Source: an uncultured Granulosicoccus sp. (lineage in GTDB: Bacteria; Pseudomonadota; Gammaproteobacteria; Granulosicoccales; Granulosicoccaceae). From it: 64,000 nt of DNA. Of this stretch, positions 1 to 9,862 are shown piece after piece; position 1 is the first letter of the stretch; every line of letters begins with the position of its first letter. Position numbers and translations under genes: made by a program. Location of the stretch: contig CANLNQ010000004.1 of NCBI GenBank assembly GCA_947492525.1, positions 1 through 64,000 of the forward strand, in the 5' to 3' direction. The notes beneath the pieces are model-generated. The model did no database searches. It saw only the letters and a program-made list of their open reading frames with translations, and was not told the origin of the DNA.

Positions 1-515
<515 letters not shown>

Positions 516-622
516 TCATGCATCGCTGGTCACACTGCTACATTAACGTTTGATTACCCACAGTGAACAGTGAGTACTGGCTCACAGCAAGAAGGGTAGA
601 AGTGCCCGGTCAGGGCGAGCCC

Positions 623-685
623 GGCCAGGTCAGTTCAAGCCCAGCTGGGTCAGTTCAAGCCCAGCTAGGTCAGTTCAAGCCAGGT
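623..685. repeat. 20-bp tandem repeat, three copies
   Basis: The 13-mer GGTCAGTTCAAGC recurs at 628-640, 648-660 and 668-680, giving a 20-bp period whose linker is CCAGCTG or CCAGCTA. A more degenerate copy lies just upstream (about 604-620). The array ends exactly at the stop codon of the ABC permease at 685. The rest of the 471-622 gap shows no gene. Confidence 0.85.
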
Positions 686-1833
686 CAGGCAAATTGTCGC
701 CTGAAACGCCACAGGCCCAGGGCAAAGTTCAAACCACCCAATATGCACATGCCAGCAAGTTGCGGCGCCAGTACCGACAAGGTCGCGCCCTTGAGCAACA
801 CGCCATAGCCGGCATCGATGAAGTAGTGCAATGGCGATACCAGCATCAACCAGCGCATGACTGTTGGCATGGCTTCCGGCGGTGTCCATGCGCCTGAGAG
901 AAAGATCATCGGTGCTATCAACAGAATGATCAGCATGCCGGCTTGTGCCATGTTGCGCGAGAAGGTGGCGATTACCAGTCCAAGGCCGGATGTCGTGAAC
1001 ACATAGAGGGTGGCAAGAGCGAGGAAGAGCCAGGGATTGCCCTTGAACGGCACACCAAAGAGACCCCCGATTACCAGAAAGAGGCTGATGGATGTCAGCA
1101 GGACAATGACCAGCGTCATGGCCAGTACCTTGGAAAACATGACCTGAAAGCCGCTCAAGGGTGAGACCAGCAGCTGCTCGATGGTGCCGCGCTCCTTTTC
1201 GCGAACCATGGCGGCGGCCGGCAGCATCATCGAGAACACCGTGATGATGGTCAACAACTCGGCAATGGACATGAACCAGCTGTCCTCCTGGTTCGGGTTG
1301 AACCAGACGCGATGGCGATCGTCCAGTATCGGACCGGAAATGCTGCCATCAGGTGACAGGCCTTGCTGCTTCATGGCAACTTCCAGGCCGTAACGCCCCA
1401 CGATCTGCTGACCGTAGGAACTGGCCAGCAAGCCCAGCACCGTGTTGGTGGTGTCCACCTGCATTTGCACCGTACTCTGCTCGCCCCGCAGTAATGACTT
1501 TTCAAATCCTTCCGGGATGTCCAGTGTCACCATGGCCTGACCTTCATCGAGCACGTCGTTGGTGTCGCGAGAGTGGCTCAGTGAGCCGACGTTCTGGAAG
1601 TAGGGCTCGCGAAAACGGCTGGTCAGTTCGCGTGAGGCATGGCTGGAATCTCCATCGAACACCATCAACGCGGCGTTGTTCAGAGACAGGCTGACTCCGG
1701 ATCCGGCCCAGTAGATATCCAGCGTGAAGGCATAGATCGTGAAGATGATGAGGACCGTGTCTCTGAGCAGCTGCATCAGCTCCTTGGAGGTCATGACCCG
1801 CATGCGGGTGAACCAGATACGCAGCGTCTTCAT
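685..1833 (-). CDS. ybhR: ABC-2 type transporter permease (YbhR-like)
   Basis: A 382-residue ABC-2 permease with one N-terminal membrane segment (about 25-45), a large extracytoplasmic domain (about 50-190) and five or six C-terminal membrane segments. It contains the cytoplasmic coupling motif REKERGTIEQLL typical of the family. The start is the ATG at 1833, whose ATGA overlaps the stop of the upstream permease; the frame stays open further upstream but that would run inside the neighbour. It is the last gene of an operon with a second permease, a twin ATP-binding protein, an HlyD-like protein and an outer-membrane factor. That set matches E. coli YbhGFSR, a drug/cation exporter. Substrate here is unknown. 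The assignment as YbhR rather than YbhS rests on gene order. Confidence 0.85.
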   Translation of the reverse strand: MKTLRIWFTRMRVMTSKELMQLLRDTVLIIFTIYAFTLDIYWAGSGVSLSLNNAALMVFDGDSSHASRELTSRFREPYFQNVGSLSHSRDTNDVLDEGQAMVTLDIPEGFEKSLLRGEQSTVQMQVDTTNTVLGLLASSYGQQIVGRYGLEVAMKQQGLSPDGSISGPILDDRHRVWFNPNQEDSWFMSIAELLTIITVFSMMLPAAAMVREKERGTIEQLLVSPLSGFQVMFSKVLAMTLVIVLLTSISLFLVIGGLFGVPFKGNPWLFLALATLYVFTTSGLGLVIATFSRNMAQAGMLIILLIAPMIFLSGAWTPPEAMPTVMRWLMLVSPLHYFIDAGYGVLLKGATLSVLAPQLAGMCILGGLNFALGLWRFRRQFA

Positions 1834-2984
1834 GAGCGTGGTCGCTTGCTGAACAAGCCGTACCCGACGAGGAACAGACCTGCAGCGTAGATGGTGAGTA
1901 TCAGCACGTCCTGCCACAGGTCTGCAAGGCCAATGCCCTTGAGAAATGTCCCTGTGAGAATGTTGGTGTAGTACATGGCCGGTAGTGCGTGTGCAATGAC
2001 CTGAGCCTGACCGGAGAGGGAGGGGATTGGCACCAGTACACCGGAATACAGAGCCGCAGGTACTACCGTGGCAATGGCGGTGACAACCATGGCGGCTACC
2101 TGGGTTTCAACCAGCACCGATATGACAAGCCCGATACCCGTGGTACACATCACGTAGATGGCAGTTGCCAACAGGAAGAACAGGAAGTCTCCCTTGAAAG
2201 GGGCTCCGAACAGAAAGGTTGCCAGTAGCCAGAGAATGATGGAATTCACCACTGACATCAGGACATAAGGTGTGATCTTGCCAATCAGGAATTCACCGCG
2301 AGACACCGTAGAGGCGTAGATGTTGTAGATGGAGCCTCGCTCCTTTTCACGTACAACGCCCAGAGCCGTGAGAAAGGGCGGGGATACCATCAGTATCACC
2401 ATGATGAGCTTGGGCGCGATGGACCAGGTGCTCAACAGACTCTGGTTGTACAGATATCGTACGCTGACGGAGACCGGTGACAGCGCTGCGGTCGCTTCGG
2501 CTGTACTCACACCTCTGGTCCTGCTCAGGTAGCTGGCAAGTAGCTCGGATGAATAGGCAGTGTTTATGGCGGTAATGTAGCCTTTGCTGGTTGTCGCTCT
2601 GGCTGGAAACGTGCCATCGAGTATGCTCTGTACCGAGGCCGGTTTGCCAGCAAGGAGGTTCTTCTCGAAATCTTCGGGAATCACGATATAGGCCCGCAGC
2701 TCATTGGTCGAGAGCTTCTCGCTCAACAGTGCTTCGTCCTGAGAATAGCCTTGAAAGTCGAAGTAGCGTGAGCTGGTATAGCGTGACGCATAGTCACGAC
2801 TGAGCTGAGTACCGTCACGATCCACGATTGCGAAAGGGATGTTCTCGACATCCAGTGAAAGACCAAAGCCGAACAGCAGCATCAGCATTGCAGGGACCAC
2901 GAAAGCCAGAGACAGAAACAGTCGATCCCGAACTATCTCGCGCCATTCCTTGGAGATGACAGCCTGAATTCGATAAAGATTCAT
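1830..2984 (-). CDS. ybhS: ABC-2 type transporter permease (YbhS-like)
   Basis: A 384-residue ABC-2 permease: membrane segment at about 25-45, extracytoplasmic domain with YSS-type helices (about 50-175), then a membrane bundle from about 180 onward. The coupling motif REKERGSIYNIYAS is almost the same as in the following permease, so the two probably form a heterodimeric channel. Its start overlaps the end of the ATPase gene by 4 bp (ATGA), and its own end overlaps the next start the same way, so translation is likely coupled. It acts in the inner membrane with the twin ATPase and the HlyD-like adaptor. Exported substrate not evident. Confidence 0.87.
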   Translation of the reverse strand: MNLYRIQAVISKEWREIVRDRLFLSLAFVVPAMLMLLFGFGLSLDVENIPFAIVDRDGTQLSRDYASRYTSSRYFDFQGYSQDEALLSEKLSTNELRAYIVIPEDFEKNLLAGKPASVQSILDGTFPARATTSKGYITAINTAYSSELLASYLSRTRGVSTAEATAALSPVSVSVRYLYNQSLLSTWSIAPKLIMVILMVSPPFLTALGVVREKERGSIYNIYASTVSRGEFLIGKITPYVLMSVVNSIILWLLATFLFGAPFKGDFLFFLLATAIYVMCTTGIGLVISVLVETQVAAMVVTAIATVVPAALYSGVLVPIPSLSGQAQVIAHALPAMYYTNILTGTFLKGIGLADLWQDVLILTIYAAGLFLVGYGLFSKRPRS

Positions 2985-4954
2985 GCGGCACTTTGCTCCC
3001 TGGCTTTTTCCTGCTGCAATACCCGATAGACGAACACATCTTCCATGGACAGGCTACGTGAACGGATTCCGAGTACGGCTATACCCGCTTCGGCCAGTAG
3101 TGACTGGATTCTGTTGCGGCTGCTTTCATCGTCTGGTGCCCATAGATGGATCTTTCGTCCGAACAGGGCTGCACCCTTGTAATCGGATTCTTCCAGAACA
3201 CCGACGGCATTGATCGGATTGTCTACTGAGACTTCCAGTAGACCACCAGCCTCTGCAGTAACCGCGCTCTTCATGTTGTCCGGCGTATCATCGGCAACCA
3301 CCTTGCCTGCATACATCAAGGCCAGATGATCGCAGTGTTCTGCCTCGCTCATGTAATGCGTCGTTACCAGGATGGTGACATTCTGCACGCGTGCCAGGTT
3401 GAACAGGATCTCCCAGAAACGACGTCTTCCCAGCGGGTCGACACCAGATGTCGGTTCGTCCAGAAACAGGATCTGCGGTTTGTGTACCAGAGCGCAGCCG
3501 AGCGCCAGGCGCTGACGAAGACCCATGGGAAGACTGCCGGCCAGATCCTTCTCGTAGCCCTGCAGCCCCGCCAGCTCGATAATCCAGGGACTGCGCTCGC
3601 GGCGCATACTGGGGTCCAGGCCATAGACACCGGCAAACAGCTTGATGTTCTCACTCACCGATAAATCCAGGTATAGCGAAAAGGCCTGGGACATGTAGCC
3701 GATGCGTTGTTTGATCAGCTGTGCCGCAGTACTCATGTTGGCGCCGGCCACTTGCCCTTCGCCACTGGTGGGCAGCTGGATACCGGTCAGCATCTTGATG
3801 GCTGTCGTCTTTCCGGCGCCATTGGCACCAAGCAATCCGAATATCTCTCCCTGAGGTACCGTGAACGAGATCTTGTCGACAGCGGTGAAGTCGTCAAAAC
3901 ACTTGCTCAGTTCATGGGCCTCGATCGCGACGCCACTCGCAGATGATGTGCCGGCTTCGAAGGCGGGCAGTTCAGCCACGACATGACCTTCCTGGCGTAG
4001 TTTGGCAACAAAGACATCTTCCAGCCCCGGAGTATCGCATTCCACATGATGAACGACAAAACCACCAAGAGCGTTGCGCAGTTGTATTTCGGCAGCAGCT
4101 TCGTCGGGTTCATCCACCCAGACTCTGAGGCGGCTCCCCACCGCTTCAATCTGCTCGAACTGCTCGCTCAGTAACGCCAATGCCTTCGTCTGATCCTCGA
4201 CATCAATCGTGATCATCGTGCCTTGTGCCAGATTGCCGATGACATCAGGTTCCCCCTCGGCCAGTACCTTGCCCTGATACATCAGTGCCGCGCGTTGGAA
4301 TCGGGTGGCCTCATCCATATAGGCGGTCGAGACCAGAGCGGTGATACCTTGCTCACGCAGCAGTCTGGCCAGAATGCTCCAGAAGTCCCGGCGTGATACC
4401 GGATCGACACCGGTAGTCGGTTCATCGAGGATGATCAACTCAGGCTCATGAATCAGGGTGCATACCAGTCCCAGCTTCTGTTTCATGCCTCCCGAAAGAT
4501 TCTTCATGGGGCGGTCGCGAAATGCCTCCAGGCGCGTCATGGCGAGAAGTCGACTCTTGCGTTCGGTCAGCGACTGATCCGGAACCAGTCTCAGGCGAGC
4601 AAAGAAATCGATATTCTCCTCGACGGACAGGTCCGGGTACATGTTCAGGCCGAGTCCCTGCGGCATGAAGCCGATTCGTTGCTTGATCAGCTCCGCGCTG
4701 GCTTCGGAATCGACGACGGTGTCGAACACCTGCAGCGTGCCTTCTTCGAATGACAGCACGCCGGCAACCGCTTTCATGAAGCTGCTCTTGCCAGAGCCAT
4801 CCGGCCCGATCAGCCCGTAGATCTCGCCCTTGCGGATGTCCAGGTCGACACGATTGACAGCTGTCTGCTTGCCGTAGTGCTTGCTGAAGCCTCGAGCACT
4901 GACAGCCAGAGAGCCACTCTCCGTCGCCTCGCTCTTGTCGTCATCTGACGCCAT
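2981..4954 (-). CDS. ybhF: Twin-domain ABC transporter ATP-binding protein (YbhF-like)
   Basis: About 657 residues with two complete nucleotide-binding domains in one chain. Domain 1 has Walker A GPDGSGKS (about 50), signature LSGGMKQKL and Walker B LIILDEPTTGVDP. Domain 2 has Walker A GANGAGKT, a degenerate signature LPMGLRQRL and Walker B ILFLDEPTSGVDP. The weak second signature is seen in YbhF/RbbA-type tandem ATPases. I chose the ATG at 4954 because GGAAGAG sits 6 bases before it; a GTG at 4957 is possible. The gene lies between the HlyD-like gene (30 bp upstream) and the first permease (4-bp overlap). It powers export through the two permeases. Confidence 0.9.
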   Translation of the reverse strand: MASDDDKSEATESGSLAVSARGFSKHYGKQTAVNRVDLDIRKGEIYGLIGPDGSGKSSFMKAVAGVLSFEEGTLQVFDTVVDSEASAELIKQRIGFMPQGLGLNMYPDLSVEENIDFFARLRLVPDQSLTERKSRLLAMTRLEAFRDRPMKNLSGGMKQKLGLVCTLIHEPELIILDEPTTGVDPVSRRDFWSILARLLREQGITALVSTAYMDEATRFQRAALMYQGKVLAEGEPDVIGNLAQGTMITIDVEDQTKALALLSEQFEQIEAVGSRLRVWVDEPDEAAAEIQLRNALGGFVVHHVECDTPGLEDVFVAKLRQEGHVVAELPAFEAGTSSASGVAIEAHELSKCFDDFTAVDKISFTVPQGEIFGLLGANGAGKTTAIKMLTGIQLPTSGEGQVAGANMSTAAQLIKQRIGYMSQAFSLYLDLSVSENIKLFAGVYGLDPSMRRERSPWIIELAGLQGYEKDLAGSLPMGLRQRLALGCALVHKPQILFLDEPTSGVDPLGRRRFWEILFNLARVQNVTILVTTHYMSEAEHCDHLALMYAGKVVADDTPDNMKSAVTAEAGGLLEVSVDNPINAVGVLEESDYKGAALFGRKIHLWAPDDESSRNRIQSLLAEAGIAVLGIRSRSLSMEDVFVYRVLQQEKAREQSAA

Positions 4955-4987
4955 CACAGTCTCTTCCGCCGTTCGTTGAGGATCGAA

Positions 4988-5896
4988 TCACCAACGGGGC
5001 TTTTCCCATGCGATGCTCTCATCCCAGCGTATGACTGCGTCAGCCGGTATGCCGGGGGTCAGTCGGTGGTCGGGATTCTCGGTAAGCGCCAGTTTCACGG
5101 CATATACAAGCTTGACCCGCTCATCGGGCGTCTGGACTTCCTTGGGTGTGAACTCTGCGCGGCTGGAGATGTAGCTGACGGTTGCATCATAGGGATCATC
5201 CGGGAAAGCATCGGAATAGATCTTCGCTGGCAAGCCAAGTCGCAGTTGACCGATCAGGTTCTCGGGCACGTAGACTTTCAGGTGCAGCTTGTCCATATCC
5301 ACCAGTGTCAGGACGGGGGAGCCGGCGGCGATGACCACACCCGGTTCGTGCAAGCGGTTGGTCACCACGCCATCACTGGGTGCGCTGAGCGTAAGCTCGT
5401 CCCTTGCCACGCAGGCTTCATCGTAGGCGGCTCTGGCCTGCTCCAGTTGCGCTTCGGCGGCGATGCGCTTTTCCTGCGCGACCTCATCGGCCAGTTCTGC
5501 CTGTTCGGCCTCTCGCTGAGTGGCGGTTCCTTCAGCGTAGAGCTCCGCGTATCGCTGAGCGTCGCGCTCTGTCTGTTCACATTGGCTTGAGGCTGCCTCC
5601 ACCTGGTGTCGTACGGCTTCAGCAGCCTGTTCTGCCTGACGGACCTTGGCTTCGATTTCGCGCGCTTCAAGTTCGACCAGTACATCACCTGCCACGACTG
5701 AATCGCCTTCTTCAACGGTGATTCGAGCAATGCGTCCCGGGTACTTGCTGGACACCGATATCAGATCGCCTTCGATCCGGCCATTGGCCTGCACCAGTCC
5801 GTCAGGCAGAGCCTCTACCTTGACGTATCGGGTATAGGCCCACCAGGACCCGATGGCAATGAGGATCAGGGCAAGCAGGGGAAGAAATTTTTTCAT
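4988..5896 (-). CDS. ybhG: HlyD-family membrane fusion protein (YbhG-like)
   Basis: A 302-residue periplasmic adaptor. Residues 1-25 form an uncleaved signal anchor (MKKFLPLLALILIAIGSWWA). A biotinyl-lipoyl half motif at about 50-70 (GRIARITVEEGDSVVAGDVL) is followed by an Ala/Glu/Gln-rich coiled-coil hairpin (about 70-165), the second lipoyl half (LSAPSDGVVTNRLHEPG) and a beta-barrel region. It bridges the ABC permeases to the TolC-like protein encoded just upstream (45 bp away). Length and layout match E. coli YbhG. Confidence 0.9.
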   Translation of the reverse strand: MKKFLPLLALILIAIGSWWAYTRYVKVEALPDGLVQANGRIEGDLISVSSKYPGRIARITVEEGDSVVAGDVLVELEAREIEAKVRQAEQAAEAVRHQVEAASSQCEQTERDAQRYAELYAEGTATQREAEQAELADEVAQEKRIAAEAQLEQARAAYDEACVARDELTLSAPSDGVVTNRLHEPGVVIAAGSPVLTLVDMDKLHLKVYVPENLIGQLRLGLPAKIYSDAFPDDPYDATVSYISSRAEFTPKEVQTPDERVKLVYAVKLALTENPDHRLTPGIPADAVIRWDESIAWEKPRW

Positions 5897-5941
5897 GTTG
5901 ATATCCAGATGTGCGGAACAGGCGTGAGAACCAGTCGGTTT

Positions 5942-7279
5942 TCAGAGCACGCCCAGTGATCGCGCGAGCTTGAGCCGAGCCAATGCCGCGTCGTAGCGGG
6001 CATCGTTGGCATTGAGTTGACTGAGCGAGCGCAATGCCTGCGCATCGAGCACTTCCGTGTTGATGCCGATCCCGTTCTTGTAGCGGTTTCTGGCAACTTT
6101 CAGGTTCTGATCAGCCTGAGCAAGTGCCTTGTCGGTAACCGCCAGACGTCGCCTGGCCTCATTGAGTGAAAGCCAGGCACTGCGTACCTGCAGACGTATT
6201 CCAGAATCCAGATCGGCATTGAGATCACGAGCCGATTGCGCCTGTTGTTCAAGCGCCGTTGCTCGATGCCTTGCCAGACCACCGTCATAGAGTGACCAGG
6301 AAACGCCCAGTGCCAACGATGCGAGGTTCTCGTCATCCAGCGCATCATTCTCCAGATAGCGATAGCTGGCGTTCAGACCCACTACCGGACGAGTACTTGC
6401 GCGTTCCGCCTGGCTCTGATAGCTCAGAGCTGATGATTGATTCTCGAGTGCGGAAAGTTCGCTGCGGTTTTCCAGAGCCGTTGCCGTCAATTCATCCAGC
6501 TCATCGACCCTGGCCAATGGATCGACTTGAGGCATGACTTCTTCCAGCGATACGTCAGCGTCCAGCGCACGACCCAGTTGTCGGTTATAGGCAGCCTTGG
6601 CGATATCCAGGCCATTGCTGGTCTGCAGCGCTTTCTGCTGTGCATCGGCCAGTGACACCTGCACGGCAAGCAGATCGTTTTCCGGAACCAGTCCCTTGTC
6701 GAACAGATTCTGTACATCCATGGCGTGTCCCTGCAATGACGCGACATTGGCATCGGCGACGGTGACGGCATGAGAGGCTCGCAGAACCAGAACGAAGGCG
6801 TCCGCTACCGCCAGTTTGAGATCCTGCACGGCGGCAGTTTCCTGGTCCTGGCTGGCTTCCAGTGCAGCGCTGGCAGCATTGATTCCGTTGCTGATCTGGC
6901 CACCGGTATACAGGGGCAGATTGAGCTGGGCGCTGGCGGATAGAAAGTTGTCATGGCTGATGGCATCGGGCAGTGTGATGCCCACTGAACTGAGATCGAG
7001 TCCGGGCGTATCATCCAGTTGCGTGAAAGCGGCGGCCACTTCAACTTCGGGCAGTCGTCTCGATTTGGCCGCAGAAACGTTGGCCTCAGCCGCCAGAGTG
7101 CGTGATCTGACCGATTGCAGGCTCTTGTCCGCTGACAGAGCGATACTCCAGGCGTCTTCGAGCGTCTCGGCACGGATGGCAGAACAGGGAAGACCCAGGC
7201 ACAACAGCACGATGATGATTCTTTCAGGAGTCACAAGCTTCCATCCGACACGGGTTTGGTACGGCGCTGCAATCAGCAT
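5942..7279 (-). CDS. TolC-family outer-membrane efflux protein
   Basis: About 445 residues with a signal peptide (hydrophobic IIIVLLCLGLPC, cleavage near AIRA-ET) and two repeated outer-membrane-efflux domains rich in long Ala/Gln/Leu helices, as in TolC. It is the first gene of the export operon, so the operon encodes a complete envelope-spanning tripartite pump. Start is uncertain: ATG at 7279 has GGA 8 bases upstream, while GTG at 7234 has TGGA 5 bases upstream and gives a more compact signal peptide (MTPERIII...). Confidence 0.88.
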   Translation of the reverse strand: MLIAAPYQTRVGWKLVTPERIIIVLLCLGLPCSAIRAETLEDAWSIALSADKSLQSVRSRTLAAEANVSAAKSRRLPEVEVAAAFTQLDDTPGLDLSSVGITLPDAISHDNFLSASAQLNLPLYTGGQISNGINAASAALEASQDQETAAVQDLKLAVADAFVLVLRASHAVTVADANVASLQGHAMDVQNLFDKGLVPENDLLAVQVSLADAQQKALQTSNGLDIAKAAYNRQLGRALDADVSLEEVMPQVDPLARVDELDELTATALENRSELSALENQSSALSYQSQAERASTRPVVGLNASYRYLENDALDDENLASLALGVSWSLYDGGLARHRATALEQQAQSARDLNADLDSGIRLQVRSAWLSLNEARRRLAVTDKALAQADQNLKVARNRYKNGIGINTEVLDAQALRSLSQLNANDARYDAALARLKLARSLGVL

Positions 7280-7486
7280 GCTGATGATCCATCAATTCCC
7301 TGTACGGTGACACTCGCGATATCCGTTGTCACACTGTGGGAACTACCTAGGGGCGACGCCGTTTGCAGATAAACCGCGGTGCAGGCATGATGAGGCCGCG
7401 CTGCTTGCCACATTAATTGCATTGATTGTCTTGAAGCCCGTAGCTGTCGCGTCGGGAGTCCGGATACAAGAGAAGAGGAAACGGGA

Positions 7487-9769
7487 TTGAGAGAGTCTGC
7501 CGGGAGAATGCATCGCTGCATACTTGCAGTATCTGGAATTATCTTGCTGTGGTGCCTCAGTGCTGGCTCCCAGGCACAAGAGCTTTCCTTGTCCGCAGAT
7601 TCGGATGAGGTGACAACTGCCGAGCTCCCCCTCATGGATAGCCCGGAGGCCGTGAGGCAGCTGGTTTCCAGATTGTCCGACAGCCAGGTGCGGGATCTGT
7701 TATTGCAGCAACTGGATGCGGTTGCTGCCGAACAGCTGGAAGAAGAGGCCGCGAACGAAGAGGTGGGTCTTTTCAGTCTGGTCACCACCAATATCCCCAT
7801 TTCGATTCAGACGGCGGTCGCCGCAGTTCCTACCATGCTGTCCGGACTGGCCGAGGTTTTCAGGCTGTTCATCGAGCGCCTCGGTCCCAATGGTGTTCCC
7901 AAGTTACTCGGAAGCTTTCTGCTGGCGATCATCGTTGGTGCGGCCGTTGAATATCTGTTCAGAATGTCGAGCCGTCAGTGGCGCGCAAGCGTTGATGTGC
8001 CATTGTCAGAAGACCCCTCTCTGAAGCAGGTGCTCAAATTGTTGAGTGTACGTTTCATTCTGGACTTCTCAGGCTTGCTGGCTTTCATCATCGTGACGCA
8101 GATCGTGCTGAGGCAGACGATCTTCGATCCGATAGTGCATTACATCGTGCATCATGCGCTGTGGAATCTGGTGCTGATACCGCGGCTGTTTTCCGTCGTA
8201 TTGAAGTTTGCTCTTGCACCGAATCGCTCCGATCTTCGCCTGATTCACACCACGGATGCATCCGCACAGTTTCTGCACAAGCACCTGGTCAGAGTGGCAC
8301 TGCTTGTCGGTGTCACTCTCTCCCTGACTGATCTGAGAGGCATACCGGGCGTTGCGCAGGTTGATACGCGTATCGGTTTCTGGTTCAACCTGGTGATACA
8401 TCTGTACTTCGCGTTTATCGCCTGGCGTTCACGCTTCACTCTGATCGACATCATCAACGGAAAGAACGATGACGCAACGCCGATGGAGCGGAGGGTTGCC
8501 CGTTCATACCCCTATTACGCGATGCTGGTGATCGTCAGCAGCTGGACTCTGGTCGAAATTCTCGTGGCTCAGGACAAGCTGCATTTTCTGGCCAAGGGGG
8601 TCCAGTATTCGACCATGTTCATTCTGTTATTGGCACCGGTTCTCGATACTGTTATCCGGGGATTGGTGGAGCAATTGACGCCTGCCATCGTCGGCGATGG
8701 AGCACTGGCCCGGCAGGCGTATCATTCGACAAAACGCAGCTATATACGCATCGGACGTCTACTGGTCATGCTGCTGGTCATTGTCTGGCTTGCGTGGATA
8801 TGGGACGTGGACTTCCAGAACCTGGACGCGAGTGGTTCGGTCAACACCACAACACAGCGGCTACTGGAATTCATTGGCATCGTCGCTGTCGGTTACCTGG
8901 CCTGGGAAGTCGCGACGCTGTGGTTGAACAAGAAGCTGGCGGCAGAGAAGACAGCCTCGGGTGTCGGTGCCGGTGAGCCCGGCGGTGACGAAGGCGGTGC
9001 CGGTGGTTCACGGCTTTCCACCGTCCTGCCCTTGATCACATGGTTCGTGCAGAGCACCATCATCGTCATGACGGTTCTCATCGGCCTGCAGAATCTGGGC
9101 ATCGACATCACCCCGTTGCTGGCCGGCGCGGGAATCGTCGGTCTGGCGATCGGTTTTGGTGCACAGAAGCTGGTTACCGATATCGTGTCAGGTCTGTTCT
9201 TCCTGATCGATGACGCCTTCCGCGCGGGTGAGTACGTCAACGTTGAAGGCACGATGGGCACCGTCGAGAAAATCTCGCTCCGCGCCATGCAGCTGCGTCA
9301 TCATCGTGGCCCCGTGCATACCATTCCCTATGGCGAGATACCCAAGATCACGAATTACTCACGTGACTGGAGCATCATGAAACTGACCTTCACGGTGCCG
9401 TTCGAAACGGACCTTATCAAGGTGAAGAAGATCTTCAAGAACATTGGCGCCGAGCTGATGGAAATTCCCGAGTTCGCAGGGGACTTCATACAACCGTTCA
9501 AGTCGCAGGGCGTCATACAGGTCGATGACATCGGTATCGTCATCCGAGGCAAGTTCATGGTCAAACCAGGCAAGCAATTCCAGATTCGCAAGGAGATATT
9601 CCAGCGTGTGCAGCAGGAGTTCGACAAGCACGGCATACAGTTTGCCCGCAAGGAGGTCCGCGTGAGACTCGATGGCGGCGACAATGCGGAAGCTCGCTTG
9701 ACGGAGGAGGACAAGTCGGCAATCGGCGCGGCGGCACAGGAGGCCAGTGAGCAGAAGCCGCAGAGCTGA
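7487..9769 (+). CDS. Large MscS-family mechanosensitive channel
   Basis: 760 residues. A signal peptide (about 8-30) precedes an acidic periplasmic segment and several membrane helices from about 120 to 500. The conserved MscS pore helix and beta domain lie near 530-640, with GAGIVGLAIGFGAQK and the downstream IPYGEIPKITNYSRD. Length and layout resemble the large YbiO-type channels of E. coli. It should release solutes on hypo-osmotic shock. I prefer the TTG start at 7487 because AGGA lies 7 bases upstream; an ATG at 7508 is the alternative. A Gly-rich insert (about 490-507) follows the penultimate helix. It sits divergent from the export operon and upstream of the chemoreceptor, with no sign of cotranscription. 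Confidence 0.88.
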   Translation: MRESAGRMHRCILAVSGIILLWCLSAGSQAQELSLSADSDEVTTAELPLMDSPEAVRQLVSRLSDSQVRDLLLQQLDAVAAEQLEEEAANEEVGLFSLVTTNIPISIQTAVAAVPTMLSGLAEVFRLFIERLGPNGVPKLLGSFLLAIIVGAAVEYLFRMSSRQWRASVDVPLSEDPSLKQVLKLLSVRFILDFSGLLAFIIVTQIVLRQTIFDPIVHYIVHHALWNLVLIPRLFSVVLKFALAPNRSDLRLIHTTDASAQFLHKHLVRVALLVGVTLSLTDLRGIPGVAQVDTRIGFWFNLVIHLYFAFIAWRSRFTLIDIINGKNDDATPMERRVARSYPYYAMLVIVSSWTLVEILVAQDKLHFLAKGVQYSTMFILLLAPVLDTVIRGLVEQLTPAIVGDGALARQAYHSTKRSYIRIGRLLVMLLVIVWLAWIWDVDFQNLDASGSVNTTTQRLLEFIGIVAVGYLAWEVATLWLNKKLAAEKTASGVGAGEPGGDEGGAGGSRLSTVLPLITWFVQSTIIVMTVLIGLQNLGIDITPLLAGAGIVGLAIGFGAQKLVTDIVSGLFFLIDDAFRAGEYVNVEGTMGTVEKISLRAMQLRHHRGPVHTIPYGEIPKITNYSRDWSIMKLTFTVPFETDLIKVKKIFKNIGAELMEIPEFAGDFIQPFKSQGVIQVDDIGIVIRGKFMVKPGKQFQIRKEIFQRVQQEFDKHGIQFARKEVRVRLDGGDNAEARLTEEDKSAIGAAAQEASEQKPQS

Positions 9770-9862
9770 CACATGTTTCATCGTCAAGATGTTTCGTGAT
9801 CGGTCGCTAGTTTCCTGATCTGGCATCAGACAGCGAATCAAACGGATCTCGGAAACGGCAAG

